From the NCBI GenBank assembly GCA_031259095.1, contig JAIRLW010000088.1, forward strand, positions 1 through 10,639: a stretch of 10,639 bases of DNA, given 5' to 3'. The first letter of the stretch is position 1. The number at the start of each line of letters is the position of its first letter. A program made the translations under genes and the position numbers. Origin of the DNA: Planctomycetaceae bacterium (lineage in GTDB: Bacteria > Planctomycetota > Planctomycetia > Pirellulales > Thermoguttaceae). This document shows, piece after piece, positions 1-6,111 of the stretch. The notes beneath the pieces are model-generated. The model was not told the DNA's origin. It saw nothing but the letters and a program-made list of their open reading frames with translations, and ran no database searches.

Positions 1-80
1 AATTCGGTTTTTATTTTTTTAATTTAAAATATTACGAACAAATGTTTCTGTAGTTTCAAGAAGGCGATGAGTTTTCGAGC

Positions 81-224
81 CAAAATATTGTACAATATTT
101 TGCCCTGAAAGGGCGCAAGCCGAAATATCGTAATCTTATTGCTGCCGCCCTTACAGGGCTTATATAGTTTATATTTGTTACGTAGGGCGTTGCCCTACGC
201 TAATGCCGGTTGCCCCGTTGGGGC
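81..224. repeat. Cluster of short GC-rich palindromes (REP-like)
   Basis: Five perfect inverted repeats lie in the gene-free stretch 1-350: an AT palindrome CAAAATATTG-TA-CAATATTTTG at 81-102, GCCCT-GAA-AGGGC at 102-114, GCCCT-TAC-AGGGC at 147-159, CGTAGGGC-GTT-GCCCTACG at 181-199 and GCCCC-GTT-GGGGC at 212-224. The repeated design (5-8 bp GC stem, 3-nt loop) and the similar elements at 5850-6051 suggest a dispersed REP-like family. They lie downstream of the minus-strand SDR gene, so they would be in the 3' tail of its transcript, but none carries the T-run of a classical terminator. From 225 to 350 I see only a 12-bp palindrome AAAACCGGTTTT (298-309). Confidence 0.7.
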
Positions 225-350
225 GATTTTAGTGAATATATTTTTAAAACGAAAACCGAAATTTCAAGTGTGAGGAGTATATACCGTTTTCACTTTAAAA
301 ACCGGTTTTATCTTTTCGTTTAACTCCGCAATTTAAGGTGTTTTTACAGT

Positions 351-1379
351 TCAAAAAACGATTTTCAAAAGGGCTAGGGTAGATAATGTATCGAGCCATT
401 GACAAGTTTTTCGGATTCCTTCTTCAAACGGGATGGGAGTATAACCGAGTTCCTGTTTGGCTTTATCACACGAAAATGTCCAATCGACAAGGAATGTCCG
501 AAGCCAACCGGGGGTGATGGGCGGGTAAACGCCAAAATATTGAGCGCGGAGTTGAAAAAAATAAGCAACAATCATCGGAATCACCCAATAAATTTTCAAC
601 TGAAAACGTTTTTTTCCGTCGATTCGATCAACCGTCTGAAACAATTGTTTGAGTGAAACGTTTTCTCCGCCTAAAATATAACGTTCTCCGATTTTCCCAT
701 GTTCCATTGCCAACAGGTGTCCTTCGGCGACGTCGTTTACGAATCCGTAGTTACCGATATTAACGCCGCGATTCAGCAAAAACGGAAAACGTCCGCGCCG
801 GAAATCATGAATCAATTTGGAAACTGTATTAGATTCTGAAAACAAACCCGGTCCGTAAACCCGTGTCGGATTGACAATAATTAATGGTAAACCGTCGTTG
901 ATCCATTGGGCTGATTCCAATTCCATGAGAGTTTTAGTTTGTTCGTATTCGGTGAAACAGTGTTTGGTTATTCGCGGCATCGTTTCATTACCGATCCTTC
1001 CCGGCGGAGTGAAACCTAAAGTTACGATTGTTGAAGTCCAGACGATTCGTTCCACGCCCAACTCTTTGGCAATCGTAAAAACATTCCGTGTTCCGCCGAT
1101 ATTGATTTGTTCATAATCTTTCGGGTTGGGCGACCAATTTTTAGCGTAGGCTGCCAAGTGAAAAACGTATCGGCAATTTTTCATTCCTTGCCGTAACGAT
1201 TCAAGACTGGTTATATCGCCGACAGTATATTCGACCGCTTCGACATTTTGTTTTGGTTCCGGCATTGTTCGGACGAGAGCGTTAACGGAAAAGCCGCGTT
1301 GAACGAGTTTTTCGAGCAGCACGGAACCAATGAATCCTGTACTGCCGGTAATAAATATTTTTCCTGCCGTGTCCATCAT
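351..1379 (-). CDS. NAD(P)-dependent extended SDR (epimerase/dehydratase or DFR-like reductase)
   Basis: This is a soluble cytoplasmic oxidoreductase of the extended short-chain dehydrogenase/reductase family. Counting from the ATG at 1379 it is 342 aa. The N-terminal Rossmann motif TGSTGFIG is at residues 11-18, a family Asp in the GDI segment is near 54, HLAAYA near 74, the active-site WTST Ser/Thr near 116, and the catalytic YEQTK (Tyr145, Lys149) follows. NPTRVYGPG, then YILGGENVSLKQL and a C-terminal GWLRTF...ELGYTP...EEGI block, resemble the dihydroflavonol-reductase-like/HpnA-like branch, which acts on sugar-nucleotide, sterol or lipid-linked substrates; the substrate cannot be told. 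A longer reading begins at TTG 1433, but its extra 18 residues precede the Rossmann strand and lack family character, so one of the adjacent ATGs (1379 or 1376) is preferred. No clear Shine-Dalgarno precedes it. It is monocistronic in the window and faces away from the porin. Confidence 0.85.
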   Translation of the reverse strand: MMDTAGKIFITGSTGFIGSVLLEKLVQRGFSVNALVRTMPEPKQNVEAVEYTVGDITSLESLRQGMKNCRYVFHLAAYAKNWSPNPKDYEQINIGGTRNVFTIAKELGVERIVWTSTIVTLGFTPPGRIGNETMPRITKHCFTEYEQTKTLMELESAQWINDGLPLIIVNPTRVYGPGLFSESNTVSKLIHDFRRGRFPFLLNRGVNIGNYGFVNDVAEGHLLAMEHGKIGERYILGGENVSLKQLFQTVDRIDGKKRFQLKIYWVIPMIVAYFFQLRAQYFGVYPPITPGWLRTFLVDWTFSCDKAKQELGYTPIPFEEGIRKTCQWLDTLSTLALLKIVF

Positions 1380-1559
1380 AGAAATTGAACGCAACAATTG
1401 AACTTCTTTACAACACTGTTTCAGCAACAGCAACCAAACAACATGCTCTGTTGGGGCAATAGGACGGAAACTTCCCGCCCTTGCGATTACAGAATAACAG
1501 ATCGCCGCAAAATTAGCAAGAACAACATTAAGGCAACCTTCTAAAAACTCATTTTTTGA

Positions 1560-1654
1560 TCGACTGAAATCGACTGAAATCGACCGAAATCGACTGAATA
1601 TCGATGGAATATCGCTAAAATCGATTTTTGTCGATTTCAGTCGATTTCAGTCGA
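1560..1654. repeat. TCGACTGAAA tandem repeat with a 24-bp perfect inverted copy
   Basis: Four head-to-tail 10-bp units (TCGACTGAAA, with variants TCGACCGAAA and TCGACTGAAT) fill 1560-1599. Two and a half units in the opposite orientation (TCGATTTCAG) fill 1631-1654. Bases 1560-1583 and 1631-1654 are perfect reverse complements over 24 bp, so the region can form a long hairpin or cruciform. It lies in the divergent gap between the SDR and porin genes (1380-2015), where no credible gene is seen. The flanking string CTTCTAAAAACTC (1538-1550) recurs exactly at 9239-9251 next to another repeat, which supports a dispersed element. Confidence 0.8.
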
Positions 1655-1773
1655 AGTTTTTAGGAGTTGTTTTTAAAAACAATTTGCGAAAATTAGCGTA
1701 ATCAGCGGACGCCAATATTGGGAAATAAACCAACGAAAAATCACTTTCTTGGCAAAATATAGAACACAAAAAA

Positions 1774-1803
1774 ATCACGATCCGTGATATTTTTCCGTGA
1801 TAT
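1774..1803. repeat. CCGTGATAT motif pair upstream of the porin
   Basis: CCGTGATAT occurs twice with a 13-bp period (1782-1790 and 1795-1803). The first copy is the right arm of a short dyad ATCACG-ATC-CGTGAT (1774-1788). The same 9-mer appears in the two palindromes at 3579-3643 upstream of the nitrogenase-like cluster. It may be a protein-binding motif or part of a dispersed repeat; the sequence alone does not decide. Confidence 0.5.
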
Positions 1804-1953
1804 TTGATAGTTGAATTGATAGATTGAACAAGAATGTAAAATACGTAAAAAATAACGATAAAACAATAGGCTAATCCGGTAAAATCTATTATTCCTATCA
1901 ATTTTCTATGATTTTTTTTGCCTCTAAACAACGATAACTTTTTCAACAAGATT

Positions 1954-1974
1954 TTGATAACAATATGTTATCAA
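1954..1974. promoter_or_regulatory. Operator-like dyad upstream of the porin gene
   Basis: A perfect 8-bp dyad with a 5-nt centre, TTGATAAC-AATAT-GTTATCAA, lies about 41 bp upstream of the preferred porin ATG. The size and symmetry suit a dimeric repressor. The AT-rich GATAA/TTATC arms recall metal-regulator boxes (Fur/Zur type), but the 7-5-7 spacing does not match the standard Fur box, so the regulator is unassigned. A 5'-UTR hairpin is the alternative. The dyad overlaps the upstream in-frame ATG at 1965, which argues against that ATG as the start. Confidence 0.4.
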
Positions 1975-2015
1975 GGACAACAATAAAACATTTCAATTTT
2001 GAAAGAAAGAATATC

Positions 2016-3344
2016 ATGAACAAAAATCTTTGGTATTGGTTGAGTTTCACTCTGTTTTTTACCCTTTTTACCCAGTCGGTTACGTTGGCGGAATCAGCGT
2101 TTCAACAATCCTCGCCCTGCAAACCGGCAGCCGATGTTTCTTGCGAATCGTATTCGCACCCGACATGGTCGCTGTTCAAAAACAACAATTCCGGTTACGG
2201 CAAAGGTTCTTTGTTGGAACAAATCCAATTTGACGGTTGGATTCAGACCGGCTTTTATGCCAACAGTCACGGCGCAACAACAACACGGTCACGCGGAGCA
2301 AATTCTAAAGGAAGAGATGTTTCCTCGCCGGATTTTTCGTCCGGTAACAGTGCGTTGTTGACCACGCTTCGTTCCACCGATTGGCAGGTCAATCAATTTT
2401 GGTTGAACTCGCACAAAGACGCCGACGGCTCAAAAGGATTGGATTGGGGATTCGGAGCGGAAATTTTGTTCGGTACCGACGGTTGGATCAGTCAATCGTG
2501 GAACGACGCCGCTTTTGATTACGGTTGGCAAAGCGGAGACTATTTTACGTCCATTCCGCGGCTTTATTTCCAACTGGCTTATGCCGATTTATCGATAAAA
2601 GCCGGCAAATATGAAACGTTGGTCGGTTATGAACCATTCCGTGCGCCGGGAGGTTTTTTCTATAGTCATACGCCTACGTTTGCTATGGAATCTTATTCTC
2701 ACAACGGCGCGTTGTTTGAATACACTCCCAACAACAAATTTTACGCCGCATTAGGTTACACCACCGGAACTGACGGCAGTTTTGAAAATAAATATGATGA
2801 TCACGGACTTTTGGGATACGTTTCGTATCAGTTCACGCCAAACACCAGTCTTTCGTATGCTTTTCATGTTGCCCGCTACGGTAACGAACAAATTTATCCC
2901 AGCGGCCATTTACGTTGGTTTGGTAACAATAATACATTTTTTCATTCGCTGACCTTCAGTCAGAATCTTTCCAAAAAATGGTCTTATGCGTTACTTTGGG
3001 AATACGGCGACGCAAAAGACAGAACATCGGAAAACCATCGGATTATGTACGGCATAACGAATTATCTGATTTATCAAATTAATGACCAATGGGCGATTGG
3101 TTTCCGCGCCGGTTGGGCAAAAGATGACAAAGAAGACGCCGACAATATTTATGGCGGATACGGATGGGTCGGCTATTATCAGGGCGAAGTTTACAGTTAC
3201 ACGCTGGGACTAAAATGGAATCCGTATGAAAATATCAGTGTGCGTCCCGAAATCCGATATGATTATTGCGTTGATCCGGTATTCAATTACGGAAATAACC
3301 GCGATCAACTCTCCGGAGGAATCGGCGCAATCGTAACATTTTAG
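2016..3344 (+). CDS. Outer-membrane beta-barrel porin, BBP2/OmpL-like
   Basis: This is a secreted 442-aa protein. A lysine near the N-terminus, a long hydrophobic core (WYWLSFTLFFTLF) and a VTLA-ES boundary give a Sec signal peptide with likely cleavage after residue 25. The mature part is rich in Tyr, Trp, Gly and Asn, has alternating polar/apolar strands throughout, and ends in Phe (GAIVTF), as expected for a BAM-assembled barrel. The segment GKYETLVGYEPFRAPGG (about 197-213) followed by FFYSHT is characteristic of the putative beta-barrel porin-2 family. It should form a diffusion channel for small solutes; the solute is unknown. An in-frame ATG at 1965 would add 17 residues before the signal peptide and lies in a dyad. 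The ATG at 2016, preceded by the purine-rich GAAAGAAAGA, is preferred. It is a single gene, about 570 bp upstream of the nitrogenase-like cluster and separated from it by repeats. Confidence 0.85.
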   Translation: MNKNLWYWLSFTLFFTLFTQSVTLAESAFQQSSPCKPAADVSCESYSHPTWSLFKNNNSGYGKGSLLEQIQFDGWIQTGFYANSHGATTTRSRGANSKGRDVSSPDFSSGNSALLTTLRSTDWQVNQFWLNSHKDADGSKGLDWGFGAEILFGTDGWISQSWNDAAFDYGWQSGDYFTSIPRLYFQLAYADLSIKAGKYETLVGYEPFRAPGGFFYSHTPTFAMESYSHNGALFEYTPNNKFYAALGYTTGTDGSFENKYDDHGLLGYVSYQFTPNTSLSYAFHVARYGNEQIYPSGHLRWFGNNNTFFHSLTFSQNLSKKWSYALLWEYGDAKDRTSENHRIMYGITNYLIYQINDQWAIGFRAGWAKDDKEDADNIYGGYGWVGYYQGEVYSYTLGLKWNPYENISVRPEIRYDYCVDPVFNYGNNRDQLSGGIGAIVTF

Positions 3345-3412
3345 TTCTAAATATCCCCAAAATTCGTAATTATTTAATGAAAATTTTGCAACTTTTTCAA
3401 CTTTCCGTCTTT

Positions 3413-3493
3413 TTTGCGTAATTTTGTGTATTCTGCGTTAAATTTCAGTGTTCAATTTCAGTGTTCAATTTAAACGCAAAATACGCAGAATAT
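3413..3493. repeat. Inverted repeat with an internal 13-bp tandem duplication
   Basis: Downstream of the porin, TTTTGCGT (3413-3420) pairs with ACGCAAAA (3474-3481), and TATTCTGCGT (from about 3429) pairs with ACGCAGAATA (3484-3493). The arms are imperfect and interleaved. Between them TTTCAGTGTTCAA is duplicated head to tail (3443-3455, 3456-3468). It could stop or protect the porin transcript, but no T-run follows. The wider gap 3345-3914 otherwise holds the palindromes at 3579-3643, an AT-rich tract and a promoter, with no gene seen. Confidence 0.55.
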
Positions 3494-3578
3494 CGCAAAA
3501 CACACAGAATATTAAGGAAAACTTGAATAGTTGCAAAAATTTCGAAATAATCAGACAAATTCAATCGCTTTCCGTTGT

Positions 3579-3643
3579 ATATCACGGGATTGCCCGTGAT
3601 ATTTGCCGGAACTAACCACGAATCCGTGATATTTCACGGATTC
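3579..3643. promoter_or_regulatory. Two adjacent CCGTGATAT palindromes, possible upstream activator sites or repeat
   Basis: Two perfect palindromes lie side by side: ATATCACGGG-ATTG-CCCGTGATAT (3579-3602) and GAATCCGTGA-TATT-TCACGGATTC (3620-3643). Each has a 10-bp stem and a 4-nt centre, and both contain CCGTGATAT. They lie 150-215 bp upstream of a sigma-54-type promoter, separated from it by an AT-rich, bendable tract (about 3685-3790). That is the usual distance for enhancer-binding protein sites. They do not match the NifA (TGT-N10-ACA) or NtrC sites. A dispersed repeat or a porin terminator remain alternatives, since the motif also occurs at 1782-1803. Confidence 0.4.
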
Positions 3644-3792
3644 AGTACAAAAAGACTTTGAAAATTTAAGACAACTCGGACAAATAAAAAATTTTTTGAA
3701 AAAAATCAACAAGTCTTAAATTCCAATGTTTTGTAAAAAAATTATCTAAAAATTTTTTATACAGACCTCTAAAATCTTAGTTAAAATTTGGT

Positions 3793-3809
3793 TTGGCATG
3801 ATTCTTGCT
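3793..3809 (+). promoter_or_regulatory. Sigma-54 (-24/-12) promoter of the nitrogenase-like cluster
   Basis: TTGGCATG-ATTC-TTGCT matches the sigma-54 consensus YTGGCACG-N4-TTGCW with one mismatch (T for C in the -24 box). The invariant GG (3795-3796) and GC (3807-3808) are separated by exactly 10 bp. Transcription would begin near 3820, leaving a leader of about 95 nt before the ATG at 3915. It implies control by an AAA+ enhancer-binding activator, as for nif genes, responding to nitrogen, sulfur or another signal. No activator gene lies in the window. Confidence 0.7.
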
Positions 3810-3914
3810 TCTTAACAGACTTCAGTTGAAATACAAAAGTAATATCACTTTTTGTATGACTTGGCGGTAAAAAACGACTTTTCAAGTAACGGTCTATTTT
3901 ATTTTTTTCCTTGC

Positions 3915-4784
3915 ATGGCAGTTTTATTTCACGACAAACCAAGTCATAAACATCCTTGTTTTCATTCGGAAGCACATCAAAAATATGGGCGGATTCATTT
4001 ACCGGTCAGCCCGTTTTGTAATATTCAATGTCGTTTTTGCGTGCGTTCCCGAAATGAGTTTGAACAACGTCCGGGCGTAACAAAAGATATTTTGAAACCG
4101 GAACAAGCAGTCGGTATTGTAGAACGGGCTTTGCGTTTGTGTCCAGAAATTACAGTGGTTGGTATCGCCGGACCAGGCGATACGCTCGCCAGTGAAGACG
4201 CTGTTAAAACATTTATGCTCATTCACGAAAAATATCCCGAACTCATTCAATGTCTCAGCACCAACGGATTGCGATTGCCGGATTATATCGGACAACTTCC
4301 ACAAATCGGCGTGAAAACATTGACGGTTACCGTTAATGCGGTCAAACCGGAAATCGTTTCGAACATTGTCGCCTATATCGTTTGGAACGGCAAAAAAATT
4401 TCAGGAATCCCAATGGGAGAAATACTCGTCAGCCGTCAATTAGAAGGAATTCGTCGCGCGTCGGAATCGGGATTGACTATCAAAGTCAATACGGTGTTAA
4501 TTCCCGGTATTAACGATGGGCATATCGAAGAGATCGCACAAACCGTCAGCGAAGTTGGAGCGTCCCTTTACAATATTATCCCGCTCATTCCGCAAGGCGA
4601 ATTGGCCGGAATAACGCCGCCGGATTGCCATGAGAAACAAAACGCTAAAATGATTGCGTCACGTTATCTCGAAGTTTTCGAACATTGCAAACATTGCCGC
4701 GCCGACGCATGCGGTATTCCGGGTAAAAAAGATTTTTCCTCACAACTGTATCAGGAAAAAATGGAAACGTTTTCACATGGATAA
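3915..4784 (+). CDS. marB: NifB-like radical SAM cofactor-maturation protein (MarB-type)
   Basis: NifB-family enzymes use S-adenosylmethionine to fuse two [4Fe-4S] clusters and insert a carbide, giving the [8Fe-9S-C] precursor (NifB-co) of nitrogenase cofactors. Here (289 aa from ATG 3915) the NifB signatures are in order: HPCF with Cys15, GRIHLPVSP, the radical SAM CNIQCRFC (Cys35, 39, 42), RPGVT, GIAGPGD, CLSTNGL, a VNTVLIPGIN strand, and a C-terminal HCKHCRADACGIPG with Cys258, 261 and 266, where NifB binds its extra clusters. The NifX-like C-terminal domain of many proteobacterial NifBs is absent, as in short archaeal-type and Mar-linked NifBs. An in-frame TTG at 3852 would add 21 residues unlike the family, so ATG 3915 is chosen; no Shine-Dalgarno supports either. 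It is the first gene of the cluster, 57 bp before the H gene, and presumably supplies the cofactor of the D subunit. Confidence 0.85.
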   Translation: MAVLFHDKPSHKHPCFHSEAHQKYGRIHLPVSPFCNIQCRFCVRSRNEFEQRPGVTKDILKPEQAVGIVERALRLCPEITVVGIAGPGDTLASEDAVKTFMLIHEKYPELIQCLSTNGLRLPDYIGQLPQIGVKTLTVTVNAVKPEIVSNIVAYIVWNGKKISGIPMGEILVSRQLEGIRRASESGLTIKVNTVLIPGINDGHIEEIAQTVSEVGASLYNIIPLIPQGELAGITPPDCHEKQNAKMIASRYLEVFEHCKHCRADACGIPGKKDFSSQLYQEKMETFSHG

Positions 4785-4841
4785 TTTTTTACTGTCACTA
4801 TTTAGATTTCATTTTTAACAACCCAAAGGAACATTTTGTTT

Positions 4842-5717
4842 ATGTCCAAAAAAATCAAACAAATTGCGATTTACGGAAAAGGCGGGATTGGGAAGTCCAC
4901 CACAACATCGAATATCAGCGCGGCGCTCTCAACGCTCGGATATAAAGTGATGCAATTTGGTTGCGACCCGAAAAGCGATTCAACCAACACCTTGCGGAAC
5001 GGTCAATATATTCCAACCGTTTTAGACACCATTCGTAATAAAACTAATGTGAATGCGCATGATGTGGCGTTCAAAGGGTTCAACGGTATTTATTGTGTTG
5101 AGGCGGGCGGTCCGGCGCCGGGTGTTGGGTGTGCCGGACGCGGAATCACGACCGCCGTGCAGTTGTTCAAACAGCAACACGTTTTCGAAGAACTCGATCT
5201 TGATTTTGTCATTTTTGATGTTCTTGGCGATGTTGTTTGCGGCGGTTTTGCGGTGCCGATTCGGGAAGGAATTGCGGAACATGTTTTTACCGTTTCCTCC
5301 TCCGATTTTATGGCAATTTACGCGGCAAACAATCTTTTTGCCGGAATCAAAAAGTATTCCAATAACGGCGGAGCCTTGCTTGGCGGCGTGATTGCCAACT
5401 CCATCAATAAACCTTATGCCAAAGATATTGTTGACGATTTTGTCAAACAAACCAAAACGCAAATAGTTGAATATGTTCCTCGTTCCGTCACCGTAACCCA
5501 AAGCGAATTGCAAGGAAAAACCACCATCGAAGCCGCTCCAGATTCCGCACAAGCCCAGATTTATCTTAGTTTAGCGCGAAAGATTGCGGGGCATGAACAT
5601 TCCAAAACACCCGAACCGCTTACTGTTGAACAACTCCGCGATTGGGCGTCGCAATGGGCAGACCATCTTTTGACTCTCGAAACCGGAACAATTGAAGGTT
5701 CACACTCCAATATTTGA
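4842..5717 (+). CDS. marH: NifH-like Fe protein / reductase component (MarH-type)
   Basis: This is the homodimeric ATP-dependent electron donor to the D/K protein. At 291 aa it is typical of NifH. It carries a P-loop [10 protein letters not shown] (11-20), the CDPKSDST switch region (41-48), VGCAGRG with cluster ligand Cys97 and Arg100 (the ADP-ribosylation site of some NifH proteins), and [18 protein letters not shown] with the second cluster ligand Cys133. It differs from true NifH in the segment [12 protein letters not shown] (NifH has SGEMMA-YAANN) and in [12 protein letters not shown]. These changes fit a nitrogenase-like Fe protein rather than NifH of N2 fixation. The start is ATG 4842. 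AAAGGA ends 11 nt before it, and an in-frame TTG at 4836, 5 nt from that box, is a possible alternative adding two residues. It is 57 bp after the B gene and probably co-transcribed with it. Confidence 0.88.
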   Translation: MSKKIKQIAIYGKGGIGKSTTTSNISAALSTLGYKVMQFGCDPKSDSTNTLRNGQYIPTVLDTIRNKTNVNAHDVAFKGFNGIYCVEAGGPAPGVGCAGRGITTAVQLFKQQHVFEELDLDFVIFDVLGDVVCGGFAVPIREGIAEHVFTVSSSDFMAIYAANNLFAGIKKYSNNGGALLGGVIANSINKPYAKDIVDDFVKQTKTQIVEYVPRSVTVTQSELQGKTTIEAAPDSAQAQIYLSLARKIAGHEHSKTPEPLTVEQLRDWASQWADHLLTLETGTIEGSHSNI

Positions 5718-5734
5718 CCATAAAATGGGAATCT

Positions 5735-5816
5735 CTGTCCCTAATGTCTCATTTATCCCTAACGTCCCTTCACGCAACATTTTGCGAAATAGGGACATTA
5801 GAGACGATAGGGACAA
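5735..5816. repeat. GGGACATTAG-type inverted repeat in the H-D gap
   Basis: GTCCCTAATGTCTC (5737-5750) pairs with GAGACGATAGGGAC (5801-5814) with two mismatches. An inner TAACGTCCCT (5760-5769) pairs with AGGGACATTA (5791-5800) with one mismatch, around a tip hairpin CGCAA-CATT-TTGCG (5773-5786). It belongs to the same sequence family as elements in three other gaps (7677-7745, 9208-9307, 10203-10265). It begins about 20 bp after the H stop codon, so it would form a strong RNA hairpin at the end of that gene. Confidence 0.75.
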
Positions 5817-5824
5817 ATGGAACA

Positions 5825-5885
5825 GGGAATCGACGCAACCGTAGGTGGGCAACCTTTCGGCGAAAGGTTGACTTGAACGATTCCC
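5825..5885. repeat. Nested hairpin in the H-D gap
   Basis: GGGAATCG (5825-5832) and CGATTCCC (5878-5885) are perfect outer arms. Between them a 9-bp stem CAACCTTTC-GGC-GAAAGGTTG spans 5850-5870, preceded by GTAGGTGGG, a variant of the GTAGGGC palindromes at the left end of the window. A T-rich run (5894-5904) begins 8 nt after the outer arm, so weak termination after the H gene is possible. The fit to a classical terminator is poor. Confidence 0.5.
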
Positions 5886-5902
5886 AATGACCCTTTTTTA
5901 TT

Positions 5903-6051
5903 TGTCCCGCAGGGACTACTCACCAAAAAACTTTATTAACCGTAGGCTTTAGCCTACAGTCAATAAACAACACAACAAGTCCCGCTGCGGGACTAGAAAT
6001 TGATAGGCAATCACCCCTTACGGTTAATAAAGTATCATCCCTAGCGGGACT
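5903..6051. repeat. MITE-like inverted-repeat element between the H and D genes
   Basis: CTTTATTAACCGTA (5931-5944) and TACGGTTAATAAAG (6019-6032) are perfect 14-bp inverted arms. Outside them GTCCCGCAGGGACTACT (5904-5920) and a degenerate counterpart ending CCCTAGCGGGAC (6040-6050) extend the symmetry. Inside are GTAGGCT-TT-AGCCTAC (5942-5957) and AGTCCCGC-T-GCGGGACT (5978-5994). The roughly 150-bp symmetrical unit without coding capacity resembles a miniature non-autonomous element or a composite of REP-like palindromes. No target duplication is evident. It ends about 60 bp before the D start and fills the gap where a D-K promoter might otherwise be sought. Confidence 0.6.
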
Positions 6052-6111
6052 AGAAAATGGACTGAATAATTACATTCCTTTTAATATCAATAATCACCAA
6101 CCCTATGAATT

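Noticed and set aside
1647..1949. A 100-codon minus-strand frame with a hydrophobic segment in the SDR-porin gap
   Set aside because: It lies in AT-rich DNA, overlaps the CCGTGATAT repeats, has no ribosome site and shows no recognisable family; composition alone can explain it.
3852..3914. N-terminal extension of the NifB-like protein from TTG 3852
   Set aside because: The 21 extra residues have no NifB character, and family members start shortly before HPCF; ATG 3915 fits better.
5022..5552. Long antisense and alternate-frame readings inside the H, D and K genes
   Set aside because: They mirror the real coding frames, have no family motifs, and the sense frames carry all conserved residues.
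5850..5904. Rho-independent terminator after the H gene
   Set aside because: The hairpin is good, but the T-rich run is too far from the stem for a normal intrinsic terminator.
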